Shown here: in pieces, positions 48,001 through 60,801 of the stretch
Numbering within the stretch: the first letter of the stretch is position 1
How the letters are laid out: the number at the start of each line of letters is the position of its first letter
Origin: Drosophila miranda
Taxonomy: Eukaryota > Arthropoda > Insecta > Diptera > Drosophilidae
Assembly (NCBI RefSeq): GCF_003369915.1
Contig: NC_046677.1
Location: 13,888,001 to 13,952,000, forward strand
Length of the DNA: 64,000 nucleotides
Reading direction: 5' to 3'
Made by a program: the position numbers and the translations under genes
The notes under the pieces: model-generated
What the model was told of the DNA's origin: nothing
Seen by the model: the letters and a program-made list of their open reading frames with translations, nothing else
The model's database searches: none

Positions 48001-49733
48001 ACGTCCGGATCAACCCCCAACACCTTATTCTCCTACAAAGCGCTCGATTCCAATTAAAATAATTATGAAATTGATTTGGAGCAAGCAACAACCGATCTCG
48101 ACTTGCACAAATCATTAGACACGAAACCGAAAAAATAAACCAAGCCAAAACTGGCTGCGTCTTGTCACAGCGATGGCGATGCAGTTTCGAAGCAACTCTG
48201 ATTCGTGATGCAATCGAAAGTGTGTCAACAGCTTTGGCATCAACTCGCCTCGCGTCAGGCATCCGTACACTGAAGTGGAGCTCTTAATGCTGCTGATCAG
48301 TCCGACTGCCTGCCCGCCTCTCAGGCTCCTACTCGTAGTCGTTCTCCAGCCCGGCCATAAACGCTGGATTTTCCGCTTTTCATTTGCACTTTCCATCACT
48401 GACACCATGACATAATTATTTCTGTTTACCCCCGGCCAACCACCCGAGGAAAAAAAAGGCAAATATTGTACGAGTAAATACCAGTAAGTAAAAAACAAAA
48501 AAAAAAACCAGCTGAGCCTGATTAGGTGCCTCCGTTCAGGCAACTGCAACCGGATTCTGGCCATGCTTGGACAACATTTGGCCGCTGTTGTTTTCTCGGT
48601 TTTCCACACTGCGCAGTTGGATACTGTTACAGATAGACGGAGGGTATCATGACTATTAGACTATGTTTGTACAGAAGAAACTTTTGATATCCAATGAAGT
48701 TCTTTCTGTTTAAACTGAGTCTTCCCAATAACCCTATTGCCATATTGGCTAATAATCACTTGGTTATTACTTATCGTAGGAGTTAATAAATAAATAAATC
48801 ATGGATTGTTTCTGAGGAATGAGTAAGATTAAAATCTTAAAGAAGAGTAACTCCATCTCCAACTAAGCTACTTCCACGTCATCATTATCGTGAGAATTAC
48901 GTATACGCAGCAGGTGCACAATAGTTCATAGAAGTTTAGCAGCCAAGGACACAGACTGCCATAACCTAAGACTCTCGGGTCAAAACCGGTCGCCTGCAGC
49001 TGAGTCAAATCGAGTCTTGGCTCAGCCGAGAGCCGATAGCCGATAGCCACTCAATCTGCACTTCCGTTCTGCAGATCAGATGGAAAGGAAACTCTGCAGC
49101 AGTTTCACGAGCTTGCGCAACGAGTTTTCCACCGACAGAACTATACAACGACATAAAATAAACGAAATATATGAGCAAAGCAATCAAAGTCGGCCATCGA
49201 ATGGGGCCAATTTATGGATTTCGTGGAGAGCGGCTTCCTGGTTGGGCAAAACTGAATCAGGCTTGCGGAGCAGGCTCCGCCACATGGGGGAAAAGTGGCC
49301 ACTGCGAAGGTGTTGCCACTGGGTGTGATGACGCAACAGACTCCGGCAAAGGCAGAGCCGGCAGTTGAACACCTGCACCAGATCGAATATTTGGCTGTTG
49401 CATCCATTCGATGCCGCCATTGCAACTCACCTGAACCTTCATCACTTCGCGCATTTCCGTCTTGTATGTGGAGCAGCGCGGAGGAATCTCCATGCACCAG
49501 CTGGAGGTGCGCACGCGCACCGGCTGCATCTCCGGCACCTGGATATGCTCCACGTACGGCTCCTCGCGTATGCAAATGTTTCCGGGCCCCTGGATAGAGG
49601 GCAGGGCAATGTCCGTTGCCTCAATCTCCTTTACATTCGTATTTATCCTCAAGCTGCTATTCTGCGTGGATCCACGATGGAGCAAAACCGCTAGCAGCAG
49701 GAATAGGTGCTGTTTGAATCCGTTTCTCGTCAT
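45054..49733 (-). CDS. NimA: NimA, EMI-domain Nimrod receptor (frame broken by one base)
   Basis: Draper-like member of the Nimrod family: an EMI domain, one NIM repeat, an EGF-like repeat and a membrane helix, acting at the cell surface (architecture seen; role by family). Exons: 49733-49431, 46761-46587, 46532-46415, 46356-45639, 45454-45054; 571 residues after adding one base. Signal peptide about 1-23. The EMI-type segment (about 50-116) contains S-S-W-C and ends in CCQGY at 112-116, then one NIM repeat, then C-D-H-D-R-W-G-L-D-C and further EGF-like cysteines. The helix T-L-I-V-I-M-L-L-L-L-V-A-I-A lies in exon 4. The tail holds Y-D-T-P, Y-S-I-V, Y-D-E-I and a His-rich stretch. I chose the exon 3 donor GTACGT (46,411-46,414) because phase 2 gives G-Q-F-C-E-Q-T-C. 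The frame is lost by one base at about 46,330. Intron 1 is 2.7 kb. Confidence 0.88.
46328..46331 (-). other. NimA: Single-base frameshift in NimA
   Basis: On the minus strand the frame C-E-Q-T-C-P-P-G-T ends at ACCATGG. One more C (ACC-CAT-GGC) gives T-H-G-I-M-C-R-K-A-C-D-C, the continuing EGF-like pattern and the only route into the membrane helix. As in rk, the missing base is in a short C run. Confidence 0.88.
46762..49430 (-). other. NimA intron 1, no nested gene seen
   Basis: A 2.7 kb intron. Several open frames (for example 47,873-48,609 on the minus strand) overlap in different frames and show no domain. By position it may contain regulatory elements. I see no RNA gene. Confidence 0.45.
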
Positions 49734-52166
49734 TACTACTTTTGTGATTTTTCTAATAGATTGGGATTCCGGATTCCTTGAAGCCCTTAAAACATGTGCA
49801 TGTGCTCTAAAACTAATTTACAACCATTTTATATATTTTATTCTTGGAAGATTGTATCTGAAGACGTTGTAGCTATAGTACCAGTAGTTTCACTTCACTT
49901 TAAATAATTATCCTTTGATGTTTTAGAGTAAACATTGTTTTCCGTTTATTTATTTACTATATAACAATGTCTGAGAGAAAGGTTATTTATTCATTCACAA
50001 CTGAGTTCTGTCCGCTTGATTTGAATTGCGTGTACGCTTGGAACGCGACTCTCCATAAAACTGTTTCCCCGTTGGCAGTGATTCCATTGCTCACCCGAAT
50101 GTTCCTTCTCCAAAACGAAAAAAAAAACCGAACCGAACAAATAATACAAAAACAGTTGTCATTGCAAATTGTCGTCGGGCTAATGAAGGCCGCGTCGAGT
50201 GCGAGGGGACTTGAGATCGGAGAGCGGAAGTACGCACTGCACAGTAAATTCTACAAAACGAAAGTGAAATCTGAGGCTCAGTAGCACACACAGGCACACA
50301 AAGGCACACACAGTGAGACCCTCTCACCCAGACAGAGGCGGAAAAGTCTCCAATGCAAGTGAATGAAACTCAACTCCCCAAAGCGATCGAGTCTCCGTCT
50401 CCCAGCCCGGATCGAGGGAATGGTGATGATTGCATCTAATTGAAATGTTGATCATGTCCTTAACGTTCGGCTGTCATTGCGGGGCGAAAACTTGTCTCCC
50501 TCCGGCTGCTGTTGTCAGATTTGCGCTTTTGTTTTTTGCCCAAACTGGGGGACGCAACTGGGGGAGTTAAAGTACCTACAACCAAACAAACGTGGGACAG
50601 TTGAACTAGCTAGCTCAAAGGTGATATAAAGCGATACCATAGAGTCGATAGAACCAAAATTTTTATGAACTTTAGCATTTCAAAACAGTTGATCTTACTA
50701 TTGGTAATAGGTAATTATTACGTGGATTAGTTCTGGTTAATATTTGTAAAAATTAAGAATATAAAGGTTAGGCTTAATGTATGGCCTAACGTATGTATAA
50801 CCAGTTCCATCATAGAATTGGTAATTGCTCATGAATCCATAACGAACTAAAAGGCCAAAAAATGGCCATGGGTTTTTATTTGTTTAGTACTTTAATGTCG
50901 CATATTATTAACCTTCACACTAACTTCTGCATCTGCATTCTGCTTCTTCAAATCTAAAATACTTTTCTCATTTATCAGAGCCCCATCAACGACTTCTGTA
51001 TTTGAGTTGATTGGGAGTCCACTCGAGTCCATCTAAAACTCCAGCTCCATTCTATCCACTTAGTTAGAGTGTCTTATTTCTTAGATAAACTTTAGAACAA
51101 TGACACTGAGAGGACCGCCCACCGGTTGCCACACCTCCCGGGCCAACCCACACAAGTGTTGATTGTCTTGTTTACACTGAGGTTGTTGCAGTTGTTGCTG
51201 TTCTTCTTGTTGTCTATAATTTATTAAATCAAATTTACAAACAGCAGAAAACCAGTTGGATACTGAAACGGTGGCAGAGTCAGAGGAGGAGCTGGGGCTG
51301 GGGCAGCAGCTGCAGCAGAAACAAAAGAGAAACTATAAAATTGCAGCAGCTCCGAGAGTTTATTTATTTTATTTGATTAAATTGTAAAACAACACCAGCA
51401 GCGGAGCCACCAAATGAGTGAGCAATGTGCGTGCGACGCCGGAGTTCCAATGACCCGCATGGATTGCACTCACCATAGTCCATCCCATGCCCAGGCGAAC
51501 CCCCTGTGGTACTGGTTTTGTATGCGAAATATCCATAGAACGTGTGGCTATATTAGGCCGTTGGTTGCTTTTGGGACAGGAAGTGAAACTATCGTCAAGT
51601 GAGAGAAACCATTAAATATGTGTCAACAAACAAACAACAACAAACAATAAATATCCTAAATCTGATCATGTATCAGTTATGGAGTCCGAATAGTCCCAGA
51701 ATAACGTAATTTTTATAGGTTTTGTAGATTAATTATCAGCTTGAAAAGGGATTAAGAGAATTAATTGAAGAACCTCCCAGACGAGATCCCAATCTCCTGC
51801 CGCTCTGCTAAGAAACATGTGGGCTGCAGCCCCAGACTAGAGGGTGGCGCCTATTCGATCAGTCTCCAGTTGTGCGTTCTCAATGTTACTTTGTTGTTCG
51901 GTTGCAGTTTTTAGGGTGCCGCCGGTCTGGCAATTTGTCAGATTTGCGTTTATTTTTTGTTTTATTTTAGAATTATGTCTGTGTGTATTTTTTTGGCATT
52001 GATTCAAGTTCAACTTGGTTATGGATATAGTAGCTATAGGTGCGACTTGAATAGGCGGAAGTTGTGAGTGTATAAGTACAACATTTTGTTTGACTGTTAG
52101 TTAACATTATCTTAACATACATCTTAACATATGTGTATGTACACATGTTTCCAACTTTCTAGAAAT
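49734..52166. other. Intergenic DNA between NimA and the ACE-like gene
   Basis: Non-coding 2.4 kb containing the NimA promoter area on the minus strand and the 3' flank of the ACE-like gene. CA-rich CACACAGGCACACA runs lie near 50,285-50,312. No supportable gene. Confidence 0.5.
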
Positions 52167-53100
52167 CTAGCTAAAACGTAAGCTTAAGCAAGAGCAGATC
52201 ATGAGGATCAGAATGTTTAGGGCTGATCCCTGGGTGGCCCCGTTGTAGAAGCCTCCATAGACCTGAAGACCAGCAGTTTCAATGCTTCGCTTGCAGTAGT
52301 CTCCATCGTAGTTCCAGCCAACGTATTCGTTCGTGCGCAGGTTCTCCAGGCGCAGCCATTCCTCGAGCGGAGCAAAGTATTCCCGCAAGGCGCTGCCGTC
52401 CAAGCGGCCCTCCTGCAGGGTCTCCTCAAGTACCTCTTGCCATGGCTGGGAGGCGCCCTTGGCCATTAGCTTTCTGTTCGTGAAGAATTGGGTGAAATTT
52501 TAAAATTATAAACACGGTGGTAGCGGAATCATTCAGAAACGCATGTAGAAGCTCCAAAAGCTTGAGAATTTTTTAGACAAGGGCTAAATAAATCTTAAAT
52601 ATATCTGAAATACGTGGGTTCAAACTGAGACTTACTTGAGCATATTGCCAGCGGCTGGCTGGCGGTAAATGTCGCATTTGTGCAGCGGCTTCCTGGGATC
52701 GTCGGGAACATACTGGCCCGCCTCGCGGCACATGCCCCGGTAGAGCTGGAACTGCAGCACCGTCGAGAAAAAGTATCTGCAATGGGACGGATGGCATTGC
52801 ATGGCTTTAGTATGATTAATATGAACGGACTTTAGAACGGACGCGGTCACGCTTCTTGGCCCGTGTAAGAATTGTCAATTGTTGCGAGTGAGAGTTGTGA
52901 TCAGATTCGGTCGCAGTTGTTGTTGTTGCTTCTGTTGTTGCTGTCGTTGTTGGTGGTAATGCGGCTGCTGCCAAGTTGTTGTCGAGTTGGCTGGTCGTTG
53001 TGCATTCTGGCTCAAGGTCGAGCTCCAGTTGAAGCCTTAAACCGAGCAGCCACAGCAAGAGCAACAGCAACAGTTTCGTTTCTTGGAGTTTCGAAATCAT
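52167..53100 (-). CDS. ACE-like (peptidase M2) C-terminal-only protein, catalytic region absent
   Basis: Two exons, 52776-52636 and 52473-52167, join cleanly in phase 2 and encode the end of an angiotensin-converting-enzyme domain: R-Y-F-F-S-T-V-L-Q-F-Q, then M-C-R-E-A-G, then K-C-D-I-Y, and a C-terminal Leu/Ile/Cys-rich tail that could be a GPI signal or membrane anchor. The HExxH zinc motif and everything before the R-Y-F helix are missing, and no such exon is visible on the minus strand up to 60 kb. Upstream, an open frame from an ATG at 53,098-53,100 gives a signal peptide (M-I-S-K-L-Q-E-T-K then seven Leu) and a Thr-rich segment to about 52,840. No GT donor there has the phase needed. 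Either one base is missing or the leader belongs elsewhere. A relation to the Drosophila Ance genes is clear. It is non-enzymatic as read. Could be a decaying pseudogene. Confidence 0.6.
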
Positions 53101-53756
53101 GCAAAAGTCAACATTTGTGGTCTTGTAATTGCCGTTTGCTCTATGCTCATTTAATCGCACTTATGTTTATAGCATTTTAACTTCATTTTTATGACGGCAG
53201 CGACGGCTGCGCAATCAAGTAGCAATTATTCAAAGCAATTCCGATTCTGTTTTCCCCGAGCCATGCGGACTTTGCATAAAATCTTAATTTAGCCATTGAT
53301 TTTTATGTGTATAGAAACTATTGTTTTTTTTTTTTGTTTAATCATTCTGAATTGATTTATAATAGTTCTGCAATATTTGGGCAGATTTTCGGTGATTTTT
53401 TTGCATATCTAAAAATAGTTTGGGGCCAAGAACAAGTTCAACTAATGGTTGCTTGTTGCTTGTTGATTTCTTCTGAGATGAACGGGAAGAGACGAACTTT
53501 CGTTGGTATGGCCTTCGCCTCGGGGGTTCCCTATTTGAGGCAATGCCAGTACTGATCAAGTCGGAGCGTTGAACCGAGACCTCTGCCCATTCGTCTCCCA
53601 TCTCCCTCGCTTCACACATTCACCGTTCCCCGGTGAGAATGTTGCAAGCACAGCCGCAAAAAAGGCATTTTTATGCCCACTTTTCACAATGTTCGATCAC
53701 GGCTGCAGACTCCCAGGCTGCAGACTTGGTACCAACGTGCCACAGCTCCATTAAGT

Positions 53757-53782
53757 GCATCAGCAGCAGCAGCAGCAGCAGC
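53757..53782. repeat. CAG microsatellite
   Basis: Eight tandem CAG units in non-coding DNA. Confidence 0.85.
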
Positions 53783-56305
53783 GTCAGCTTAGTCTGGTGG
53801 CGGTGTGTTATGTTTTTGGCACTTGGCAGCAGTTGCCACATAGCCACATCGTCGCCACATTTTCCCAGAGACGCGACATGACCCAATAGCAGGGATTAGG
53901 CAGCTGCCTCGTTGACTCCGGTGGATGTGGATGTGTTCGTGTGTGCTTGTCGCCCGACGGTTGCCATTCATTCAATCATTCAATCAGACACTCGGGCAGT
54001 CTGTGACGGGGTTAGCAGTCTTGGTCCAGTCAATCAGAGCCAACATTGTCGGCAATTAGTCCAATTTTTGTTGCCGCTGCATGCTGCTGTTGCTACGGCT
54101 GCTGCCACTGCCGCTGCTGCTGCAACTGCCGCTGCTGCTGCTCTGTGCTAAAATTAAATGTTGCGAAAATTCTTTTCAACCTCTCGGACATGGAACATGT
54201 GTTCGACGAGCCAGAGCCAGAAATCAACAAGAAATATGCGAAAATCTTTAATTTTCCGAAGCCACAAAGCCAGTGCAATTATTCAGCTGAAATGTGCCTG
54301 CTGTGTTTGCTGCTGCTGCGGGGCGTATGAGCGAGCGAATGTCGTTTATGCGATAGCCACTAATGATCGGTTTTCGGCTCGGATTGGGTTTTCCCAGACC
54401 CATTCATTTAGCCAATTGCTGAATAGGATGGCTAAGCCATCGAAGATTATTTTCCTGCAAACAGGCAAGTAATTGGAATGGACATTTCTGGTCTCTTCGG
54501 TTTAGGTTGAGCCGCAAACCTATGGCACATTGCGGTCTGAGGACCTGTGGCTTAGACAAAGGCCAGACAGACACAGAAGCCGTCTCAAGGAAAGCCACAA
54601 ATTTAGAGAAAATGGAAACATTTGATAAGCGCTGAGATGTTTCGTAAACCTGTATACATGTACCCATATCTTACTCCAGTTCTCCATATACGGTCTGCCA
54701 ATAGATTTCTAGTTTGAGCTTGTAAAGTAATTCCACTTCAATTTTCCACTAGATGTGAATGTCACTTGTGAGGTCACACTGGGCCAACTCTGGCTGAGAT
54801 CTGTTCATTTAGTAGCTGCTAGCCAGGCCCGAAAGTGGTTCAATGTCCAATGCACTGACCGGACCGATTGCCCAGCAATTGACAAACTGTCGAACTGACA
54901 TGCCGATATATATGTATATGTATCCACTCAATCTCTTTGCGAGCCCAAGCGACTCTTAAGACAACGTCGAGTTATCTGCGGCCTGTAGTTTGCCTCTGAT
55001 GTTGATATCTCGTCTCTTTGTTTCGCTTGACAAAGCTACCAGACACATACAAAAAGATTACTTTTTTTGGGGTCTGACCTTGACTTTCATAGCCATGCTC
55101 GCCAGGTGGAAACGGTTCGGGTTTTGTAATGAAATTGCGCGGGAATCAAAATAAAGTTAAACTAATTTGTTGAAATAAAACTCATGACACTGTCTGAGTG
55201 GAATTCAGCGAGTACCTAAGAGTCTCTAGGTCTTCGGTTAAATTAAAATTACGTTTTCTTACAAAAAATGTATATTTATGAAGTGACTGATTGGAGGTCA
55301 TCATTTCGATACAACATTCCCTTTTACGGCACACGAAATGTTGAACGACGCAAGAAGTATTCTCAAAAGGATTTCTATACTTTTTGTATATTTATGGTAT
55401 CCTTATACCCTGAATGGGTATTAAAGAATTCACAAAAGATGTGGTTTTCAAAGTATCTTGACATTTTATCATATATAAACTATTACTTTTTGGCGATGTT
55501 TATATGGAATTAAGATTAACAGTGGTGCACCCAGGCATCGACATCGTAAAGCAACAAATGTTAAATGCCTAATTCCAACTGATAAGCTTAGCAATAGTTC
55601 ATCCAACATTTCCTGATTACCCTCAATAATGTCGGATTGGAAATCGGAAACTTTTTATCTATGGCAAATTGATTTGATTAGATCAGTCGTTAATTTAACT
55701 TTCCCGCTCCCACGGACCCAATGAAATCACAACTTTTAGATTCATTTTAATACCGCCGAAACAAAGTATATGCGCATTTTCAATGAGATTTTCTGTTGCA
55801 AATATAATCTTGGCCATTGCCCGAAAAAATAAAAGAGAGAAAAACTGGTCACTTGTCGGAAATCGTTTAAGTTTTTCACTTGATATGTCAAAATGCCAAA
55901 AACGTTGCACAAAACGTGGCTGGCTCGATGTCGAACGGAGCCAATGACCAGGCATTAGGCATACGCCCTGTTGGCGGCGTTGGCCGGATTGGCCACGCCG
56001 CTCCTCGTTGCCAGCAAATCATTTAAGCGCCATGCCATGGGCGTTTGGTCTGAGCAACGTAGACAACGAATGGCCACCAGCTTCTTTCAGAGGCCGCTGC
56101 AGCGGCTGCCTCAGATGGCCTGGCCTCACTTTTCTTTGGTTTTACCCCTCTTTGCGCTTAGAAACATTGCGGATGCAGTTGGCGGCCAGGTCGGACAGAC
56201 AGTCGAGGAGAAGTCGGTCCGGTTTTTGTCTCGGCCATAAATAGAGTCGGTGTCGGATGGCGATATGGAACGCGATCCAGTGCGTTGCACAATGCACTTT
56301 CAGTT

Positions 56306-56372
56306 TCGTATTCGTATTCGTATTCGGATTCCGATTCAAAATCCAATTCCAACTCCAATTCCGATTCGAATC
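56306..56372. repeat. GTATTC / GATTCC / CAATTCC hexamer tract
   Basis: About eleven hexamers drifting from CGTATT to CGGATT to CCAATT to CCGATT. This is a diverged simple array read as Arg/Ile/Gln/Phe-type low complexity in translation. Confidence 0.75.
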
Positions 56373-59300
56373 AGTTGCAGCTGTTTATTTCTATTGCCAT
56401 ATGCCATGTAATTCCATTCTTAATTATCTAATTATTCATTGTTCTAGATCCGCTTTTTCGAACCTAATTAGCATTTAATTTGAGCTCACTTTTGCTCAAG
56501 CCTCGATTGTCCGCCAGATCCGTGCGCATAAATCAATAATCCACAACCGAACCGCCAGACATCCACTCGAGGCGACCGGCCTCGTTTCCAGCGAACTTGA
56601 TCCAATTCCTTTTCGAATCGCCATAAAAGTGGTTATAGTTACTGCTGTGTGTGTTTATTTCTTGTTTTTATAATTTTACTATCTCTTGTTCGCCAGCAAA
56701 AAGTTGTGAAAGTTATTAGAGTTTGGACTGTTTTAATAAGAAGGTATCAATGATATCGCTTTGATCTTCAAAAAAGGAATATTACGAGAAGTAAAAGGAC
56801 AGTTGTCGATTCAAGGGTGGTTTTTGTGCTAGTCTCAATTTCTTGAGGTGGTAGTGTCCTGTAATATATTCTGTTAAGATCCGTATAAATTCCTGCCTTA
56901 GGGGGGGAATTTCCAAGTGTAACTTGTTCTGTTCCTGAATTAAATACTTTACTTTTCAGACTATTTCAATTCGCTTCGTTGACTCTCAGCTTCTGTCTTC
57001 AAGAAGTATTTCCCAGACCATTTCCCAACTGTCGAGTCAGAGCACCTCAACTGCATTACAATTGTGTGAAGTATATTAACAGCCACCCACGAGCCCTAAT
57101 AAACCTTAATTATATTTGGCTAATTTGCGACTCTTTCGCATACAACATATTGCATATTTGCACTTATGCATATTGCATATTGCATATATTGCATACTGCA
57201 GGGTGGCCCTGTCCGGAGGCTCATCAGCTGGCCAGGCTCTGGGGCACAGACGCAGACGTAGACCACAGTAACATGCACCGCTGTCGGGGCATTCGAAGCA
57301 TTAACACACTCCAAACAATTGGCCATAAATCAGCCTGCGCCAAATGCAACAGCAGAGAAGCGAAGGAAAGGGCGGGGGAATGGGGGTAAGCTGCCGTTAT
57401 TGTTGTCGTTATAATCAATGAATTACGTCGCATCGGTTGACCACAATTTATGGGGACTCCGAACATGAGAATCCGAAATGCGGGGCACAAGAAGCACACA
57501 AAAGTTAATGCTGAAATCGAACGCTGAAAATGCAACTGCACCAGCTGCCCCACAGAAAGCGGGAAGGGGTGTCGAGAGAGCGTTAGACAGTGCTTGTAGG
57601 GGGGGGCGCAACAGGCCACAGGGGTGGAGTGGCAGGCTTAGATGTTGCAACCGCATGCAACAAAAGAAAAGCATCCAAAAGACGTCGCATGGCTAACCGA
57701 ACAGAACCGACCCGAACCGAACTGACTTCCACCTGCCTCGCTTCTCCTTCCATCGCTGCCCCTCTCACTCTGCATTGTATCTGTTGGATACGCTTATCCG
57801 TCAGTCCGCCTATCCGCCTGTCCGATCCCAGCTGACAGAACTGTAACGTTTACTGTTGAGGCAAGCAGCTGCAGCGGCCCGACTCGGCTTGGGTCGGTTC
57901 CATCTGGCCAAACATAGAAAACAAACACATTTCTGCTAACGGAAAAAAAAGTAAAAGTTGCAGAGCCTTCAGCAGCACTGTTGTCCGGCCGAGCAGCGGT
58001 TTCCATTTTGGGGGAGCCTTTATGTGGGGACCCATCATATCGATTTGGATATTCGATAGAGGAGAATACAAAAAAAAAGATATTATTCCTAGTGGTTTGG
58101 GATCTTGGGCAGGCACAGAAATACAAGATAAAACAAAATTTGGAGGAAGCCGAGCCATGAAGTTTTAATATTTTCATTTAGACATAAATATTAATGCCAT
58201 CAACTTACAGCCGTGAGTGAAAATATTACGATTAAAAGGAATTTGAAAATATTTGTTTCAACTATATTTCGTTTTTTAATATGAATTTAAATATTTTCAT
58301 ATTTAAATTGAATATATTTAATATTTAAATTAAATATACTTCCTAAAAATGTATTATTATATACTTATTTTATTTATTAGTATGGCTATCAGTATTTAAA
58401 ATTCATCAGTAAAAAATGAAAATGTGTCCACAATTTACTCAAAAAAGTGTCAAAAATGATATCTCTCCCCTTGTCGTTTTTAGCATGTCACAACAAAGCT
58501 GTAAATGTAAATACAAGTTAAAGATGCATTTAGGCATTTTCCGTGCCCCAATGGAGCAGCATTAGGGTGATTCAATTAAATTGTTCAACGCCTGACCCTT
58601 TATCGCTTTTGGAAAGCCGTTTTGCAGTCCGACTAAACAACTAAAGTTTTAAATGTTGCTTGTTGTGTTTTTGGCGCGATTGCTTTTATAGAATTTGGCA
58701 AAGACAATAGAAAATGTAAATTCCATTCCCGCCAGGCAGCCAGCCCAGACCAGACAATAAGATTAGTCAATCACGGCGCACGCATATCATTTAGGCTGTC
58801 TCATGTCTTATGGCGGGGTCCAACATCCAACAGGTTTCACTTTGCGCATTAACAAATAATTATGCTGGCAATTGCCAAATCGCAGACTCTGCTCCGCTGA
58901 TATGTAATCTGATTTTGTGCAAATGCAACAGCCACGGCCTGCTCCGCCGCGGCGACTGCAACGCCGACCCATAAAGGCCTTTCACTTTTGCGGCAGAGAG
59001 CAGATCTCACGCATGCCACCCGATCCCAGATCCAGTCAGAGTTCCAGTCACAATCGCCGTCCCAGTTCCCGAATGGGACTCCCCTTCCCCTTCTACCATT
59101 CGAGCATTTAAAACATTGTAAACAATCGATCTCCAATACTCGTATGAAATAGTATCCCTGGACTATAGTAGCACTATGTGGCACTGTGGTTACAGTCCCA
59201 CAGCCCGCAACACTTCCTCAAAGTGCGTGCCGTGAGGCATGCAACATCAAATATGCCGAGGTATTTCAGCTATGCAACTTCCGCTTTCCACTGGTCGCGT

Positions 59301-60395
59301 TCCTATAGGAAGTTCAATGCGTAACTCGAGCCACCTCAAGGTGTAATAAGAGGAGATTCCTCAGGTATCAATGTTGTTTGCCATGGATCTGTTTCAAATG
59401 ATGCAATCCGAGGTTGAAGTAGAGCATGCGAAGGCAGGCATAAAATACGAGGAGTCTGAGTAGAACGAAAACCATCGATAGGAATTGTTTGCCCCTCAGC
59501 CGACAGCTGTTTGCAGGAACTTAAAATAGAGCTAGCAGAATTTCAATATGAAAGCATCATCTGGTGATATGATTCCACTCGTGGTTTTAGAACACGAATT
59601 ACGGGTCAAAATATACGTACATATATTACTAATATTCATTCATATGTACGGATCTATTACCCCATAATTTAATGTACAATCTAGCCTTATAAATTGTATA
59701 TTAACTTTGCAGCTTTGCATAATCCAATCAAAACAAAGGCTGAGCTAATAATTTTATTATCGATCTAATTGATTCCGGGAATCAGGTTCCCACTCTACTT
59801 TCGACTCTACAAACCTGACGATTTTGATAGACATATGACCTTTCATGGCAGATACGTTTTGTTTTTTCAACAAAAATACGATTTTAAGAAAACCGAAGAG
59901 ATTGTTTACTGAAATCGAAATCCAAACATACATAAATAGCTAACAATACAATATTGAGAATTCTGCGGGATTTTCCCAAAATAAATTTCATTTCTGGATT
60001 TTAGATTTTTTTAATTTATTTAAGTGTGTATTTTTTATTATCCCAAATTGATTTCAGGGCGAATTTGCACTCATATATTATGCGGCACTTCCAAGACGAC
60101 TGCTCGCTCTACCCACACATGCACAGCCGAGCCGCCATTGCCGTTGTATTGGTGGCACACTCGTATGTCTGTGTCGGTAGTGGTGGGCGCTTCCGCTTGC
60201 AGCTTTCCGAGTCACCCGCACACAACCAAAGCGCACCAATACAGCGGAGCGGCTTGCCAAGCCGGGCCACTTCGAGTAGCGAGCTTTCGAGAGAGCGCTT
60301 CGATGCGATGGCTTCGAAAAGCTTTTGGTAACCGCTCGACGGCTGGGACTTGGCTGCGTTTTCAGTTTCGTTTTGACACAAAAACTCTTTGGGGG

Positions 60396-60403
60396 TATAA
60401 AAG
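60396..60403 (+). promoter_or_regulatory. TATA box of the vajk-type gene
   Basis: TATAAAAG preceded by GGGGG. An initiator-like CCAGTCAG lies about 32 bp downstream (near 60,428). A non-coding first exon would run from there to the GTAAGT donor at 60,504. Confidence 0.75.
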
Positions 60404-60801
60404 CGCGCCACTGACCACAGACAGCATCCAGTCAGAGGTTTGGAATCGCTTGGGATTCTACAATCCTTACACAGTATATTTCGATAGTATTTCTGCGCTA
60501 CTTGTAAGTGCATGAACCGAAGAAGTGTTTACTTAAACAAATTTGTGCTAAATAATATTTCAATTTCAAACGTGCTGAAAAAATTGAAAAGTTTTCAAGA
60601 TTTATAAATATACTCGTATGTGCCGTTAGATTGTGTTAGATCTGAAAAGTTTTCAATTAAGCGCAGTGCATGTTCAAGAAATAAGGAGTAATAGTTATTT
60701 CCGACGATAAATATTTAAAAATATATGCTGATTTGTATGCTAACAATTCCATTGTTTTATTTGTTTATTTACAGCCTTGGCAAGTCCCAACACTCTCCAC
60801 T

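Larger units (their letters stand above)
53101..60395. other. Long intergenic region, no gene recognised
   Basis: About 7.3 kb of DNA with CAG/CTG tracts (53,757-53,782; 54,080-54,150), a GTATTC/GATTCC tract (56,306-56,372) and AT-rich blocks (58,180-58,440). Open frames are short or low-complexity. A frame at 55,268-55,513 starts with ATG but shows no signal peptide, domain or codon bias. I see no tRNA or transposase. It may hold regulatory DNA for the vajk-type gene. Confidence 0.5.

Noticed and set aside
53338-53619. Minus-strand frame with R-E-M-G-D resembling an ACE HEMGH motif
   Set aside because: The zinc-binding histidines and all neighbouring ACE residues are absent; chance resemblance upstream of the ACE-like gene.
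55268-55513. 81-residue ATG-started frame, aromatic-rich
   Set aside because: Isolated, no homology I recognise, AT-rich composition like its surroundings, no signal peptide.
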